NCBI RefSeq assembly: GCF_036174265.1
Contig: NZ_CP108055.1
Location: 1,178,001 to 1,242,000, forward strand
Origin: Streptomyces sp. NBC_00285
GTDB taxonomy: Bacteria > Actinomycetota > Actinomycetes > Streptomycetales > Streptomycetaceae
Direction of reading: 5' to 3'
DNA length: 64,000 nucleotides
Position 1 is the stretch's first letter. Each line of letters opens with the position of its first letter. Below are positions 1-13,200 of the stretch, piece by piece. The notes below the pieces were generated by a model, which ran no database searches, had not been told where the DNA came from, and worked only from the letters and a program-made list of their open reading frames with translations. The translations under genes and the position numbers were made by a program.

Positions 1-2507
1 CCGCGGATCTTGACCTGGTGGTCGGCGCGTCCGACGAACCGCAGCCGTCCGTCGCGGTCACGGACCGCGAGGTCTCCGGTCCGGTACATCCGCTCTCCCG
101 GCGCCCCGAACGGGTCGGCGACGAACCGGCCGGCGGTGAGACCCGGGCGGCCGAGATAGCCACGCGCGGGGCCGCCTCCGCCGAGGTGGATCTCGCCGAC
201 GATCCCGTCGGGGACGGGCCGCAGGGCCTGGTCGAGGAGGTAGAGGCAGTTGCGGGCGAGTGGTTCACCGAGGGGCGGTGAGCCCTCCGCGGGGTCGTCG
301 TCGGAACGCCAGGCGGTGGCGTAGATCGTGGCCTCGGTGGGCCCGTAGAAGTTGACCAGCCTGGCTCCGGGGAAGGCGGCTTCGAGCTCCGCGCGCAGTT
401 GTGCGGTGATGGGCTCGCCGCCCAGGGCCACGGTGTGCGGTGTGGCGTCGGGGCGTTCGGAGACCACTCCGGCCATCACCGACGGCACGCCGCTGATGAG
501 TCCGGCGTCGGTGCCGGAGGCGGTGAGGGACAGCAGGCTGTCGACGAGTTCGATGCGTCCGCCGCACAGCAGGGGGGCGAAGATCTCGAACACCGAGACG
601 TCGAAGTTGAGGGAGGTCGAGAAGAGGACTTTTTGCAGCGCGTCGGGGCCGAGGGCACGGTGAGTCCACTCGACGAACTCGACCGCGTTGCGGTGGGTGG
701 CGAGGACTCCCTTGGGGCGGCCGGTGGATCCGGACGTGTAGGTGATGTAGGCGAGGTTGCCGGGGAGCGGACTCTTCAGCGAGGTCTGATGATCCGTCAC
801 CTCCGTCTCGATCAGGACGAGTTCGGTGTCCTCGGGAAGCACTCCTGCCGTTTCGGCCGTGGCCAGGACCGCCACCGGTCGGGCGTCCTCGACGATGTAG
901 GCGAGCCGATCCTTCGGGTACGCGGGGTCGAGCGGCAGATAGGCCGCCCCCGCCTTCAGTACGGCGAGGACGGCGACGACCAGGTCGGGCGTACGCGGGA
1001 GGGCGATGCCGACGACCTGTTCCGGTCCGGCGCCCAGCGCGGTGAGTCTCCGTGCCAACAGTTCGGCCCGCGCGTCGAGTTCGGCGTACGAAAGACTCGT
1101 GCCGGCTGCCTTGATCGCCTCCGCGTCGGGGATGGCGCTCACCTGGGCCGTCCACAGGCCGATGAGGGTGTGGGTGGTGGGCGCCGGTTCGGTGGCCGGG
1201 TCGGGGCGGGGGTCGCTCCCGGGGTCGAGGAGTCCGAGGCGGCCGAGCGGGAGTTCCGGGTGGGCGGCGATGGTCTCCAGGATGTGCACGAGGTGGGCGA
1301 GTTGGGCGTCGGCCCACCCGTCCTCGAAGAGGTCGGCCCGGTGGGCGAGCCGGAAGCGCAGGCGTGGTCCGGGGAAGGCGACGAGGGTCACGGGATAGTG
1401 GGTGGCGTCGCGGCCGCTCGTCCCGGTGATGCGAAGACCGCCGGCGTCCGCCCTGGTGGCCTCCTCCATCGGGTAGTTCTCGAACACGACGAGGGTGTCG
1501 AAGAGTTCGGGCAGGCCGGTGGTGCGCTGGATGTCGGCCAGGCCGAGGTGGTGGTGGTCGAGGAGGCCGACGAATCCGCCCTGGACGTCGCGGAGCAGTG
1601 CGCTCAGCGCGCGGTCGGGGCGCAGCCGTACCCGAACCGGCACGGTGTTCACGAAGAGTCCGACCATCGACTCGACGCCGGGCAGGGCGGCGGGGCGGCC
1701 GGAGACGGTGGCGCCGAACAGCACGTCGTTGCGGCCGGTCGTCCGGCTGAGCAGGATCGACCAGGCGGTCTGCACCAGGGTGTTGGCGGTTATGCCGAGC
1801 TTGCGGGCAAGGGCGGTGAGGGCGGCCCCGGTGGCTTCCGGCAGTTCGGCGCGGGCCTGGGCGAGCGGGCCGGGGCCGGGGTGGGGCGGGGCCAGGCGGG
1901 TCGGTTCGGTCACCCCGTCCAGGGCGGTCCGCCAGGCGGTCTCCGCGGCGGTGCGGTCCTGGCGGGTGAGCCATTCGAGGAAGGTGCGGTAGGCGGGGGC
2001 GGGCGGCAGGTCGGGCTCGGACTTCCCGTACAGGGCGAGGAGTTCGCGGACCAGGACGGAGACCGACCAGCCGTCGAGAAGGATGTGGTGGTGGGTGACG
2101 AGGAGGCGGTGCCGTCCGTCGGGCAGGTGTGCCAGGGTGCAGCGGATCAGGGGCGGGGTGGCCGGGTCGAAGCCGCGGTCGCGGTCCTCGTCGAGCAGTT
2201 GGGACCACGCGGTCTCGGAGTCGATGCCCGTCTCGGTCCACGGCAGGGCCGCACGGTGCGGGACGACCTGGACGGGGGCACCGCCCTTGCGGCGCCGGAA
2301 GGCGGCGCGGAGGTTGGGGTGGCGGTCCAGGAGGGCCTGCCAGGCGGCGCGGAGCCGTTCGGCGTCGACCGGGTCCTCGATTTCGAAGACCAGTTGCACG
2401 AGGTACACGTCGGCGGCGTCCCGCTCGTGCTCGTACACGGCGTGGAAGAGCAGGCCCTCCTGGAGGGGGGTCAGGGGCAGTACGTCGGCCAGCGCGGGCT
2501 GGGTCAT
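1..2507 (-). CDS. NRPS, partial (C-A..., truncated by window edge)
   Basis: Third NRPS of the operon; only its N-terminal 835 residues lie in the window and the frame stays open at position 1. A condensation domain spans about residues 1-430, with motif [14 protein letters not shown] near the start and HHILLDG at about 141; this form is typical of DCL domains, which accept a D-configured donor. That fits the epimerisation domain ending the preceding protein. The adenylation domain starts near residue 450: [10 protein letters not shown] (A3), NFDVSVFE (A4), YGPTEAT (A5), [10 protein letters not shown] (A7). Specificity residues read by eye are D-V-F-S-A-G-F-I-Y; I cannot assign a substrate. 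The ATG at 2507 lies 86 bp after the upstream NRPS stop, with only a weak purine-rich ribosome site. Being cut off, module number and chain-release mechanism are unknown. Confidence 0.95.
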   Translation of the reverse strand, partial: MTQPALADVLPLTPLQEGLLFHAVYEHERDAADVYLVQLVFEIEDPVDAERLRAAWQALLDRHPNLRAAFRRRKGGAPVQVVPHRAALPWTETGIDSETAWSQLLDEDRDRGFDPATPPLIRCTLAHLPDGRHRLLVTHHHILLDGWSVSVLVRELLALYGKSEPDLPPAPAYRTFLEWLTRQDRTAAETAWRTALDGVTEPTRLAPPHPGPGPLAQARAELPEATGAALTALARKLGITANTLVQTAWSILLSRTTGRNDVLFGATVSGRPAALPGVESMVGLFVNTVPVRVRLRPDRALSALLRDVQGGFVGLLDHHHLGLADIQRTTGLPELFDTLVVFENYPMEEATRADAGGLRITGTSGRDATHYPVTLVAFPGPRLRFRLAHRADLFEDGWADAQLAHLVHILETIAAHPELPLGRLGLLDPGSDPRPDPATEPAPTTHTLIGLWTAQVSAIPDAEAIKAAGTSLSYAELDARAELLARRLTALGAGPEQVVGIALPRTPDLVVAVLAVLKAGAAYLPLDPAYPKDRLAYIVEDARPVAVLATAETAGVLPEDTELVLIETEVTDHQTSLKSPLPGNLAYITYTSGSTGRPKGVLATHRNAVEFVEWTHRALGPDALQKVLFSTSLNFDVSVFEIFAPLLCGGRIELVDSLLSLTASGTDAGLISGVPSVMAGVVSERPDATPHTVALGGEPITAQLRAELEAAFPGARLVNFYGPTEATIYATAWRSDDDPAEGSPPLGEPLARNCLYLLDQALRPVPDGIVGEIHLGGGGPARGYLGRPGLTAGRFVADPFGAPGERMYRTGDLAVRDRDGRLRFVGRADHQVKIR

Positions 2508-2593
2508 CGCGTCGTCTCTTTCGGTGCGGGCCGGGGGTCCGGCGGGCCGGGTCGGCTGTGCCCTGGGGCCCTTCTGATGGATCTCCGCGGCGG

Positions 2594-5500
2594 CTAGCCG
2601 TCGAGGCCGGCGGCGAGTTCGTCGAGTTCGTCCGCGTCGAGCTCCGCCGGCAGCAGCGTTCCCGGGGCCGCCGGTGCCGTGCGGGCGGCGCGTTCGACCA
2701 GGGCGGTGAGGGCGGCGAACCACGTCTCGGCGAGTTCGCGCACCGCGGTTCCGGTGAGCACGCCGTCGGGCCACGACCAGTCGGCGACGAGCCGGGGGCC
2801 CTGCGCGGTGTCGTGGACGACCGCGTTGAGGTCCAGGACGTGGGCGGCGGCGAGGCCGGGGTCGGTGCCGCTGCCGAGGGCCGGGGACTCCGGAGCGAAC
2901 GACCACATGCTGTCGGCGACGGGAGCCGTGAACCGGCCGAGGTAGTTGAAGCCGACCGCGGGTGCGGGCTGCTGCGCCAACTCTCCCGACGTGTGGGGGT
3001 TCAGATAGCGCAGGAGGCCGAACCCGATTCCCCGGTCGGGTAGTTCACCCGTGCGGTCGGCGACCCGGCGGACCACGCTGTCGGCGGCGGCACCGGCGGC
3101 CAGCGCGTCCTTCAGATCGACGCCCTCCAGGTCGACGTGGACGGGGTAGAGCGAGGTGAACCAGCCGACCGTGCGCGAGAGTTCGAGGCCGGGGGCGATC
3201 TCCTCACGGCCGTGTCCCTCGACGTCGACGAGGACGTGCGGGACGTCCTGGTGTGCGGCGAGGGCCAGGGCGAGGCCGGCGAGCAGCACGTCCTGCGGGC
3301 CGGTGCGGAACGCCGTGGGCACGCCGGCGAGCAGGGGCCCGGTCACGTCGGCCTCCAGGGTCAGCCGGAGCGACCTGGTGGTGGCCGCGGTGTCCGTGGC
3401 GGGGTCGAGCGGCCGGGCGCCGAACGGGACACGCGGGGCGTCGTTCGTCCGCCGCCACAGCTTGGCCTCCGCGCCCCGCTCACGGGCCTCCTCGCGCAGC
3501 AGGGCGGACCAGGCTCGGAACGACGTGCCGACGGGCGGCAGTCGGGGGTCGCGTCCGGCCGTGACCGCGTTCCAGGCCGTTTCCAGGTCGGGTACGAGGA
3601 TCCGCCAGGACACTCCGTCCACGGCCAGGTGGTGGACGACCAGCAGCAGCCGCCCGGGACGGTCCCGGCCCGCGTCGAGCCACACGGCCCGCACCATCGC
3701 ACCGGTCGCCGGATCGAGGGTGCCGAGCGCGCGGTCGAACTCCTCGGCCACGACGGTGTGGAGGTCGTCCGTCCCGCTGACGTCCCGGCGGTCCACGACG
3801 GCGGCGACCGCACCCACCGGGGCGACCTCCAGCGCGCGTTCCCCGGTGAGGCGGGAGCGCAGCATGTCGTGATGGTCGACGAGTGCCTGGAGGGTGCGGG
3901 TCAGCCGTGGCGTGTCGGCGTCCGCGGGCACGGTCAGCAGCACGGACTGGCTGAGCCGGCCGATCGGGCCGCCGCGTTCGGCCAGCCAGTGCATCGCGGG
4001 CGTGAACGGCACCGGTCCGACGCCGTCGTCGCCCGCGGCCCCTCGTGAGGCGCCCACGGGGCCGCGGGCCACCGCCGCGAGGGCGGCCGCGGTCTGGTGC
4101 TCGTACACGTCACGCGGGCTGATCACCACGCCGGCCTCGGCGGCCCGGCTCACCAGCCGGATCGAGGAGATGCTGTCGCCGCCGAGCGCGAAGAAGCCCT
4201 CGTCGAGGGTGAGTCCGGGCAGCCTCAGCAGGTCGCGGAAGAGTTCGGCGAGTACGCGCTCGGCGGGTGTGCTCGGCTCGCGGGTCGCTTCGACGGGCGT
4301 CGGCGTCCCTGGGGCGGGCAGGGCCCTGCGGTCCAGCTTGCCGTTGGGGGTCAACGGGAGGGCGTCCAGGACGACGACGGCCGAGGGCACCATGTACTCG
4401 GGGAGCAGGCGTTCGGCGTCCCGGCGCAGTGCGGCGGGGTCGGCGGGCGGGCGTCCGGCGCGGGTGGTGACGTAGGCGACGAGGCGCCGCTCCCCCGGTT
4501 CGTCCTCGCGCACCACGACCGCTGCCTGGGCGACGGCCGGATCACGGGCCAGGGCGGACTCGATCTCGCCGGGTTCGATACGGAAACCCCGCAGCTTGAC
4601 CTGGTCGTCGGCGCGGCCGAGGTACTCCAGCTGCCCGTCGGGCGCCCAGCGGGCCAGGTCGCCGGTCCGGTACATCCGCTCGCCGGGGCCTCCGTACGGG
4701 TCGGCGACGAACCGTGCGGCCGTCGGTCCGGGGCGGCCGAGGTAGCCGCGGGCCACGCCGGTGCCCGCGAGGTAGAGCTCGCCGACCGTGCCGGGTGGCA
4801 CCGGGCGCAGCCAGGCGTCCAGGACGAGGGCGCGGGTGCCGGTGACGGGGCGGCCGATGGGCGGGGCCTGGTCGCCGGTCAGCGGGACGGCAATGGTGGC
4901 GCAGATCGTCGACTCGGTGGGCCCGTAGGCGTTGGCCATCCGGCAGCCCGGCGCCCAGCGGGCCACCAGTTCACCGGAACAGGCCTCGGCGCCCACGACG
5001 AGGGTCTGCAGGTCGGGAAACCCGTTCGGCGCCAGGGTGGCGAGGGCGGTCGGCGGGACGAGGGCGTGGGTGATCCGGCCCCGGGTCAGTTCCTGTGCGA
5101 GGTCCGCACCCAGCAGCGGTCCGGACGTTTCGGGCACCACCAGGGTTCCGCCGGACGCGAACGCCATCAGGAGTTCCATCACGGACGCGTCGAAGCCGGG
5201 TGCCGAGAACTGCAGGACCCTGCTGTCGGGGCCGAGTCCGAAGCGCTCGACCTGCGTCTGCGCGAGGGCGGCGAGCCCGCGGTTCTCGACGATCACCCCC
5301 TTGGGGGTGCCGGTCGAGCCGGAAGTGTGGATGACGTAGGCGGCGTGGTGGGGGTGGTGGGCGGTGGGGAGTCCGCCGGGAGGACCGTCCGCCGGGAGGG
5401 ACGTCAGGATGTGCGCCGGGCGGGCGTCGGCCAGCAGGGCCTCGATGCGGTCGGCGGGCAGTGCCGGGTCGACGGGGAGGAACGCGGCGCCGGCGAGGGC

Positions 5501-8500
5501 GACCGCGAGCAGGGCGACGACCCGGTCGGCGGATCGCGGGAGCCGTACGGCGACGAGGTCGCCGGGGCCGATGCCGCGGCCGGCGAGGACGTGGGCCACC
5601 TGCCGTGCCCGGGCGTCGAGTTCGGCGTAGGACAGGTCGTCGAGGGCCGGGGCGTGCGGCCTGAGCCGCACCTGCCGGGAGAACATCCCGGCCAGGGACT
5701 CGGGCTCGACCTGTCCCCCGGTGGCGCTCCACTCGTCGAGGCGTGCGCGCTCGTCCTCGTCGAGGAGGTCGACGTCGCCGATGCGCCGGTCCGGGTCGGC
5801 GGCGACGTCGGCGAGGAAGTGGACGAGCCTGTGGGCCAGTCGGCGGACGGTCTCCGGTTCGAACAGGTCGGTGCTGAACTCGGCGACTCCGTCGATGCCT
5901 GCCGGGGAGCCGTCGTCGTGGCGGTGCTCGGTGAGGTACAGGGAGAGGTCGAAGCGGGCCGCGCCCGTCGCCACGGCTTCCCGGGTGACGCTCAGGCCGG
6001 GCAGGGCGGGGACGGGGTCCGCGCCATGGCCGGTGTAGGCCAGCATGACCTGGAAGAGCGGGTGGCGGGCGAGGCTCCGCTCGGTACTGACGGCGTCCAC
6101 GAGCAGGTCGAACGGCACGTCCTGATGGGCGTAGGCGGCCAGGTCGAATTCCCTTACCCGGGCGAGGAGTTCACGGAACGTGGGGTTGCCGGAGGTGTCG
6201 GTGCGCAGGGTGAGGCTGTTGACGAAGAACCCGATCAGGTCGTCGAGTCGCTCGTCGCTCCGCCCGGCGACGGGGGTGCCGAGGGTGACGTCGGTGCCCG
6301 AGCCGAGCCGGGTCAGGACGGCGGCGAGGCCGGCCTGGAGCACCATGAACAGGGTCACCCGCTGGGCGGCGGCCAGGTCGGCGAGGCCGGCGTGGAGTGC
6401 GGGGTCCAGGGCGACGGCCGTGCGGTCGCCCCGGCCGCTGGGTTCGGCGGGCCTCGGGTGGTCGGCGGGGAGCGGGAGCTCGTCGGGGATGCCCGCCAAC
6501 GCCGTACGCCAGAAGTCGATCTGCTCGGCCATCGGGCTGCCGGGGTCGTTCTCGTCCCCCAGCGACTCGCGCTGCCAGTGCGCGAAATCGGCGTACTGGA
6601 CGGGCAGGGGCTGCCAGTCGGGTGCCCGTCCCGCGCAGCGGGCCGTGTAGGCGCTCTCCAGGTCGCGGGTGAGCGGGCGCATCGACCAGCCGTCGACCGC
6701 GCTGTGGTGGGCGAGCAGGAGCAGGACGTGGGTGTCGGCGCCGAGGTCGTACAGGGTCACCCGCAGGGGCGGTTCGGTGGACAGCTCGAAACGGTGACCG
6801 GCTGCCGCCTTGAGCAGCGCGGGGAGTTCGGCCTCGGTGGTTCGGACGACGTCCGGGTTCGGCCGGGCCTCCTCCGGTGCCAGGATCCGCTGGTACGGGG
6901 TGCCCTGGACGTCGGGCTGCAGCGTACGCAGCGGCTCGTGGCGGGTGACGACGTCGGCGAGGGCTGCGGTGAGCGCCTGCCGGTCCAGGGTGCCGGTCAG
7001 ACGCAGGGCCGCGGGGACGGTGTAGGTGGTGTGCCCGCCGTCGAGACGGCTCATGAACCACAGTCGCTGCTGGCCGTAGGAGAGGGGGACGGGGTCGGGG
7101 CGGCTCGGCAGCGGCAGCAGGGCGGGCCGCCGGCCGTCCCGTGTGTCGGCCAGACGGGTGGCGAGGGCGGCCGGGGTCGGGGCCTCGAAGACGGCTCGTA
7201 CGGGCAGCGCGGTACCGAAGGCGGTCCTGATCCGGTCGGCGAGGCGCATGGCGAGCAGGGAGTCGCCGCCGAGGTCGAAGAAGGAGTCGTCCGCGCCGAC
7301 CTGGTGGGCCTCGATGCCGAGGACACCGGCGAACAGGCCGCAGAGGATCTCCTCCTGCGGGGTGCGCGGGGCCCGGGTGGCGCCGGTGACGCCGGCGGCG
7401 GCCGGGACCGGGAGGGCGGCGCGGTCCAGCTTGCCGTTGGCGGTCAGGGGCAGCCGGTCCAGGACGACGACCGTGGCGGGGACCATGTGCTCGGGCAGGG
7501 TGAGTGCGGTGTGGGCGCGAAGTGCCGCCGGGTCCAGTGGTCGTTCGGCCACGGCGTATCCCACCAGCCGCCCGTCATGGACCAGGACGACCGCGCGGGA
7601 CACCTCGGGATGGGCCGCGAGTGCGGCCTCCACCTCGCCCGTCTCGATGCGGAAGCCCCGGATCTTGACCTGGTCGTCGGCGCGGCCGGTGTACTCCAGG
7701 CGCCCGTCGGCCGTCCGGCGGGCCAAGTCGCCGGTACGGTACATCCGTTCACCGGGTGCGCCGAACGGGTCCGCGACGAAGCGGCCCGCCGTGAGGCCCG
7801 GTCGCCCGAGGTAGCCGCGGGCCAGACCGGCGCCGGCGACGTACAACTCGCCCGTCACGCCCGGCGGGACCAGCCGCAGACCGGCGTCCAGGACGTGGGC
7901 GCGCAGATCGGGGATGGGCTCGCCGATGCCCTCGCAGCGCTCCCGGGTGAGCGGGAGGCCGGTGACGTGGACGGTGGTCTCGGTGATGCCGTACATGTTC
8001 ACCAGCGCTGGGGCGTCCTCGGCGTGCCGGGTGAACCACTCGGCGACGGGCGTGACGTCGAGGGCCTCACCGCCGAAGATGATGTGACGGAGCCTCAGAT
8101 CTTCTGAAACGGAAGGGAGTTCGGCGTCGGCCCGTACCAGTTCACCGAAGGCGGAGGGGGTCTGGTTGAGGACGGTGACCCGTTCCCTCGCGAGCAGCCG
8201 CAGGAACTCGTGCGGGTCCCGGGTGACGTCGTGCGGTACGACGACGAGGGTGCCGCCGTGCAGGAGTGCTCCCCACAGTTCCCAGACGGAGAAGTCGAAG
8301 GCGTAGGAGTGGAACAGGGTCCACACGTCGTCGGGGCCGAAGTCGAACCAGTGGCGGGTGGAGTCGACGAGGCGGACCACGTTGCGGTGCGGGACGGCGA
8401 CGCCCTTCGGCCGTCCCGTGGAGCCCGAGGTGTAGATGACATAGGCGAGGTGATCCCCCGTCAGCCGCGGGAGCTCGGCGTCGCACGGAGACGTCATGTC

Positions 8501-10225
8501 GTCGTCCAGGACCAGCACGGGTACGTCCGTGGCGGGCAGACCCGGTGCCACCTCCCGCGTGGTCAGCAGCAGGACGGGCGCGGAGTCGCCGAGCATGTAC
8601 GCGAGCCGTTCGGCGGGATACTCCGGGTCCAGCGGGACATAGGCCGCGCCGGTCTTCAGGACGGCCAGGATCGCGACGACCAGGTCCGTGGAGCGGGGCA
8701 GCGCGAGGGCGACCAGGCGCTCGGGGGCGGCACCGCGGGACGCCAGCACGGAGGCCAACGCCGTTGCACGTGCGTCCAGTTCGGCATAGGTGAGGCGGGT
8801 GTTCCCGTGCACCACGGCCATCGCGCCGGGGGTGCGGGCGGCCTGGCCGGTGAAGAGGTCGGTGAGGGCTTCGGGCGGGGCGGCGGACCGGGGTGCGCCA
8901 CTGCTCGTGAACTGCTCCCGCTCCCCCGGCAGGAGCGCCTCCACCTCGCGCACGCGGCGGGACGGGTCATCTGCCAGTTGTGCCAGCACCACGGCGAAGC
9001 GGTCCATGAGGGTGCGGGCGCCGGCCTGGTCGTACACGTCGGGACGGTAGGAGAGACGCAGGGCCAGGCGGCGGGCGGGCAGGACGGCGAGGGTCAGGGG
9101 GTAGTGGGTGGCGTCGCGGCCGGCGAGCTGGGTGACGCGGCCCTCCCCCGGGCCGCCGGCCGCGGGGTGGCTCTCGAAGGCCAGCAGGGTGTCGAAGAGG
9201 TCGCCGGTGCCGGTGGCGCGCCGGATGTCGGCGAGGCCGAGGTGCTGGTGCGGGAGCAGGGCGGCCTGTCGCTCCTGGAGAGCGGTGAGGAATCCGGAGA
9301 CGGTGTCGCCGTCGTCCCAACGCACCCGGGTGGGGACGGTGTTGATGCAGAAGCCGACCATTGAGGCCACGTTCCGCAGCTCGGGCGGGCGGACGGTGAC
9401 GGTCTGGCCGAAGGCGGTGTCGGTGCGGCCGGTGAGACGTCCGAGCAGGACACCCCAGGCGCCCTGGACCAGGGTGTTGAGGGTGATGCCCAGGGTGCGG
9501 GCCGCGGTCTCGGCGGCGATGGTCGCCGACTCGGTGAGCTCGACGACGAGTTCGTGCGGCAGCACTGCCGTGCCGACCGCCGCTCCGGGGGCCAGGAGGG
9601 TGGGTTCCTCGACGCCGTCCAGGGTCTTGTGCCAGGCCGCCTCGGCGGCGGCGCGGTCCTGCCGGGAGAGCCAGGCGAGGTAGTCGCGATAGGGCGGGGT
9701 CGGGGCCAGCGCGGTGGGGTGCTCTCCCGCGTACAGGGCGGTGAACTCCCGTACCAGCAGCTGCTTCGACCAGCCGTCGAGGAGGATGTGGTGGTTGGTG
9801 ATCACCAGGCGGTACCGGTCGGCCGCCCAGCGGACGAGCACGTGGCGCAGCAGCGGCGGGCGTGCCAGGTCGAAGCGGCGGGCGCGCTCCTCGTTCAGGA
9901 TCCGCTGCCAGGCCGCCTCGCGCGGAGCGTCGTCGAGCGCGCTCACGTCCTCTTCGGACCAGGGCAGTTCGACGTCCGTGGGCACGATCTGGAGGGGCGC
10001 CGCGGTCTCACGGCGGCGGAAGCAGGCACGCAGGTTGGGGTGCCTGTCGAGCAGGGCCTGGCCGGCGGCGCGTACGGCGGCGGGGTCGACGTCACCGGTC
10101 AGCTCCAGGATCTGCTGGGCGGCGTAGACGTCGGGTGCCTGGTCGTCGTCGTACAGGGCGTGGAAGAGCAGCCCTTCCTGCAACGGCGACAGGGGCAGGA
10201 TGTCGGCAATTCCGGACCGGGTCAC
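2594..10225 (-). CDS. NRPS, two modules C-A(Thr)-T-C-A-T-E
   Basis: A 2543-residue synthetase. Rough domains: C 1-430 ([21 protein letters not shown]-like), A 450-930, T 955-1025 (LGGDSLLAM), C 1040-1470 ([21 protein letters not shown]-like), A 1500-1960, T 1985-2055 (LGGDSISS), E 2070-2530 ([16 protein letters not shown]). The first A domain reads D-F-W-N-I-G-M-V-H, the classic threonine code. The second reads D-A-M-L-V-G-A-I-C, which I cannot assign confidently. All A domains keep the A10 lysine (NGKLDR). The C-terminal E domain predicts that the second residue is passed on in D form, agreeing with the DCL-like C domain of the next protein. The GTG start at 10225 lies 6 bp after the upstream NRPS stop, behind a GGAGG ribosome site, so the genes are co-transcribed. 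Confidence 0.97.
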   Translation of the reverse strand: MTRSGIADILPLSPLQEGLLFHALYDDDQAPDVYAAQQILELTGDVDPAAVRAAGQALLDRHPNLRACFRRRETAAPLQIVPTDVELPWSEEDVSALDDAPREAAWQRILNEERARRFDLARPPLLRHVLVRWAADRYRLVITNHHILLDGWSKQLLVREFTALYAGEHPTALAPTPPYRDYLAWLSRQDRAAAEAAWHKTLDGVEEPTLLAPGAAVGTAVLPHELVVELTESATIAAETAARTLGITLNTLVQGAWGVLLGRLTGRTDTAFGQTVTVRPPELRNVASMVGFCINTVPTRVRWDDGDTVSGFLTALQERQAALLPHQHLGLADIRRATGTGDLFDTLLAFESHPAAGGPGEGRVTQLAGRDATHYPLTLAVLPARRLALRLSYRPDVYDQAGARTLMDRFAVVLAQLADDPSRRVREVEALLPGEREQFTSSGAPRSAAPPEALTDLFTGQAARTPGAMAVVHGNTRLTYAELDARATALASVLASRGAAPERLVALALPRSTDLVVAILAVLKTGAAYVPLDPEYPAERLAYMLGDSAPVLLLTTREVAPGLPATDVPVLVLDDDMTSPCDAELPRLTGDHLAYVIYTSGSTGRPKGVAVPHRNVVRLVDSTRHWFDFGPDDVWTLFHSYAFDFSVWELWGALLHGGTLVVVPHDVTRDPHEFLRLLARERVTVLNQTPSAFGELVRADAELPSVSEDLRLRHIIFGGEALDVTPVAEWFTRHAEDAPALVNMYGITETTVHVTGLPLTRERCEGIGEPIPDLRAHVLDAGLRLVPPGVTGELYVAGAGLARGYLGRPGLTAGRFVADPFGAPGERMYRTGDLARRTADGRLEYTGRADDQVKIRGFRIETGEVEAALAAHPEVSRAVVLVHDGRLVGYAVAERPLDPAALRAHTALTLPEHMVPATVVVLDRLPLTANGKLDRAALPVPAAAGVTGATRAPRTPQEEILCGLFAGVLGIEAHQVGADDSFFDLGGDSLLAMRLADRIRTAFGTALPVRAVFEAPTPAALATRLADTRDGRRPALLPLPSRPDPVPLSYGQQRLWFMSRLDGGHTTYTVPAALRLTGTLDRQALTAALADVVTRHEPLRTLQPDVQGTPYQRILAPEEARPNPDVVRTTEAELPALLKAAAGHRFELSTEPPLRVTLYDLGADTHVLLLLAHHSAVDGWSMRPLTRDLESAYTARCAGRAPDWQPLPVQYADFAHWQRESLGDENDPGSPMAEQIDFWRTALAGIPDELPLPADHPRPAEPSGRGDRTAVALDPALHAGLADLAAAQRVTLFMVLQAGLAAVLTRLGSGTDVTLGTPVAGRSDERLDDLIGFFVNSLTLRTDTSGNPTFRELLARVREFDLAAYAHQDVPFDLLVDAVSTERSLARHPLFQVMLAYTGHGADPVPALPGLSVTREAVATGAARFDLSLYLTEHRHDDGSPAGIDGVAEFSTDLFEPETVRRLAHRLVHFLADVAADPDRRIGDVDLLDEDERARLDEWSATGGQVEPESLAGMFSRQVRLRPHAPALDDLSYAELDARARQVAHVLAGRGIGPGDLVAVRLPRSADRVVALLAVALAGAAFLPVDPALPADRIEALLADARPAHILTSLPADGPPGGLPTAHHPHHAAYVIHTSGSTGTPKGVIVENRGLAALAQTQVERFGLGPDSRVLQFSAPGFDASVMELLMAFASGGTLVVPETSGPLLGADLAQELTRGRITHALVPPTALATLAPNGFPDLQTLVVGAEACSGELVARWAPGCRMANAYGPTESTICATIAVPLTGDQAPPIGRPVTGTRALVLDAWLRPVPPGTVGELYLAGTGVARGYLGRPGPTAARFVADPYGGPGERMYRTGDLARWAPDGQLEYLGRADDQVKLRGFRIEPGEIESALARDPAVAQAAVVVREDEPGERRLVAYVTTRAGRPPADPAALRRDAERLLPEYMVPSAVVVLDALPLTPNGKLDRRALPAPGTPTPVEATREPSTPAERVLAELFRDLLRLPGLTLDEGFFALGGDSISSIRLVSRAAEAGVVISPRDVYEHQTAAALAAVARGPVGASRGAAGDDGVGPVPFTPAMHWLAERGGPIGRLSQSVLLTVPADADTPRLTRTLQALVDHHDMLRSRLTGERALEVAPVGAVAAVVDRRDVSGTDDLHTVVAEEFDRALGTLDPATGAMVRAVWLDAGRDRPGRLLLVVHHLAVDGVSWRILVPDLETAWNAVTAGRDPRLPPVGTSFRAWSALLREEARERGAEAKLWRRTNDAPRVPFGARPLDPATDTAATTRSLRLTLEADVTGPLLAGVPTAFRTGPQDVLLAGLALALAAHQDVPHVLVDVEGHGREEIAPGLELSRTVGWFTSLYPVHVDLEGVDLKDALAAGAAADSVVRRVADRTGELPDRGIGFGLLRYLNPHTSGELAQQPAPAVGFNYLGRFTAPVADSMWSFAPESPALGSGTDPGLAAAHVLDLNAVVHDTAQGPRLVADWSWPDGVLTGTAVRELAETWFAALTALVERAARTAPAAPGTLLPAELDADELDELAAGLDG

Positions 10226-10231
10226 CGTGGG

Positions 10232-13200
10232 TTACCTCCACTCGCTTGCGAACTCGGCTTCGAGTTCGTCGATCTCCGCTTGGGACAGGGACACCAGGGG
10301 CACGTCGGACGGGGTGTGCCCGCCGTCCGCGCCGGTGCCTTCGTAGGTGGCCAGTGCCTGGAACCAGCCGTCGGCCAGGGCTCTCACCTCGTCCTCGTTC
10401 CAGAGGCGCGGCACCCAGGACCAGGTGGCGGTGAGTGTGCCCTCGGCGTCGGCCACGACGGTGATCTCCAGGCCGTGGGCCACGGGCTGCGCCGAGTCGT
10501 GGGCGACACCCAGGGCCGGCCCGGGCAGCGCTTCGGGCGCCGTCGACCAGGGGGTGTCGGTGCCGGGGGTGCCGCGGCCCAGGTAGTTGAACCCGATCTG
10601 CGGGGAGGGGAGTTCGGCGAGGACCGCGGCCGTCCCGGGGTTGAGGTGGCGCAGCATGCCGTGTCCGAGGCCGTGGTCGGGGGCGGCCCGCAGATGCTCC
10701 TTGACCGCCTTGAGGAGCTGCGCCGGATCACCGAGGTCGAGTCCGCGCAGGTCGAGGCGGACCGGTACGACGCCGGTGAACCAGCCGACCGTCCGGGTCG
10801 GGTCGACGCCGTCGGCTATCTCCTCACGGCCGTGCCGCTCGATGTCGAGCAGCAGTGCCGGCCGGTCCCGCAGTCGGGCGTAGGCGGCGGCCAGCGCTGC
10901 GAGCAGGACGTCCTCGGGGCCGGCGTGGAAGGCAGCGGGGACGGTGGTGAGCAGACCGGTGGTGGGCAGTTCCCGGGTGAGGTGGCGCATCTGGCCCACG
11001 AGGTCGGTGGGCCGTACGGCGGGAAGCGGGGACGGGTCCGCCAACACACCGCGCCACAGGTCGAGTTCCGTCTCCCGGGACACGCTCTGCCGTTGCAGCA
11101 GGTGGGCCCAGGCCCGGAAGGACGTGCCCTTCGGGGTGAGGGTGTCTCCGCGCCAGGCTGCGGCCAGGTCGGTGCGCAGGATGCGCCAGGACACCGCGTC
11201 GACGGCGAGGTGATGGATCGTCAGCAGCAGTCGGCCGCGGCGGCCGGGGCCGGCGTCGCACCACACCGCTCGGACCAACTCACCGCGCTCCGGGGCGAGT
11301 CGTGGCGCTGGCCGGTGGAGGTCCAGTGCGGTCACCCGCTCCAGGAGACCGGTGGCGTCCAGGGAGCCTGGCGGCGGGATGACGGCGGTTCCGTCACTGC
11401 CGAGGCGCATCCGCAGGGCGTCATGGTGGTCGATCACGGCCTGGAGTGCCGCCGCGAGACGCTGTTCGTCGGCGTCCTGCGGTGTGACCAGCAGGATCGA
11501 CTGGCTGAACGCGTCGACGGGTCCGCCGCGTTCGATCAGTCGTCGCAGGGCCGGGGGCAGCGGCAGTTCGCCGGTGGGGGCGTCCTGCGCGGCCGGGGTC
11601 ACGGCCGGCGCGGCGGCCGCCACCGCGGCGAGACCGGCGACCGTCCGCTGCTCGAACACATCGCGCGGCGTCAGCCGCAGCCCGGCCGCGAGGGCTCTGC
11701 TGACCAGGTGGATGGAGGTGATGCTGTCGCCGCCGAGGTCGAAGAAGCCGGTGTCCAGGCCTACTTCGGTCACCTCCAGCCCGAGCGCCTCGGCGAAGAG
11801 GCCACGCAGGGTCACCTCCTGCGGCGTGCGCGGCTCCCGCCCGCCCGCCGTCTCCGAGCAGGACGCGGGGGCGGGGAGGGCGGGCCGGTCGAGCTTGCCG
11901 TTGGACGTCATCGGCAGGACATCGAGCGGGACCAGCGTCTCGGGGACCATGTGGGCGGGCAGCCGGCGGGCGGCGTGGGCACGGATGTCGTCGAGGTCGT
12001 CGGCACCGGCCCCGACGACATAGCCGACCAGACGCCGAACGCCGGGCAGGTCCTCGCGCACCACCACCGCGGCCTGGGTGACGACCGGATGACCGGTCAG
12101 TGCTCCCTCGACCTCGCCGGGTTCGATCCGCAGTCCCCTGATCTTCAGCTGTCCGTCGGCCCTGCCACGCAGTTCCAGGACACCGTCGGTGCGTCGTACG
12201 GCCAGGTCTCCGGTGCGGTACATCCGCTCACCGGGTGGCCCGAAGGGGTCGGCGACGAACCGCTCCGAGGTCAGGCCGGGGCGCTTCCAGTAGCCGCGCG
12301 CCACATGGTCTCCGGCCACATACAGCTCACCCTCGACACCCGGCGGCACAAGGTTCAGGCGTGTGTCGAGCACATACGCCCGGGTGTTCCACATGGGGCG
12401 GCCGACGGGTACGGGGCCCGACGGCAGGTCCTCCCCCGGTTCGATGCGGTGGTCCGTGCAGCCGACGGTGAGCTCGGTCGGGCCGTAGTGGTTGACGAGC
12501 CGTATGTCGGGGTGATCGCGGCGCCACTCGCGCAGTGCTTCGCCGACCAGGGCCTCGCCGCCCAGCATGAACTCCCCGGTGGGCGAGAGGTCGTGGGGCA
12601 GCGCGGGCAGCAGCGGGAGGTGGCTGGGGGTGGCCTTGAGGAAGCTGTAGCCGCCGGCCAGGCCGGTGGCGCCCGCCTCGTGGAAGGCCGCGATGTGGAC
12701 GCGGCCGCCGATGGCGAGTGCTCCGTGCAGGGTGGTGACGGTCGCGTCGAAGGTCATCGTGGCGTGCAGGAGCGAGGTGCCGCGCAGGCTCGGGTAGGCC
12801 TCGACACAGCGGGCCACATAGGTGGTGAGGCTGCGGTGTTCGACCACCACACCCTTGGGGCGACCGGTGGTTCCGGAGGTGTAGATCAGGTAGGCGGGGT
12901 CGGTGGGCCGGGCCTTCGGGAGTTCGTCCGCGGCGTCGGGGCGGGTGGCGTCGGTGGGCGTCGCGTCCGGACTCACGTGTGGGCGGGCCGTGTCGACGGT
13001 TTCCCGTGCGATGACGCAGACGGGGTCGGCGTCGGACAGTACGTAGGCCGTGCGCTCGGCGGGGTGCTCCGGGTCGAGCGGGAGATAGGCCGCGCCCGCC
13101 TTGAGAACGGCCAGGACCGCCACGGCGACATCGACAGAGCGAGGCAGGCCGAAGGCGACGACCCGGCCGGGACCGGCGCCGTGCATGACCAGCACGCGTG

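Noticed and set aside
265..2241. A 658-codon minus-strand frame at the left edge
   Set aside because: Pro/Arg/His-rich reading in the wrong frame; the true frame (open at the edge) carries the C and A domain motifs.
4097..8107. A 1336-codon open frame on the plus strand across the second NRPS
   Set aside because: Antisense shadow; no recognisable domain, while the minus strand carries all C, A, T and E motifs.
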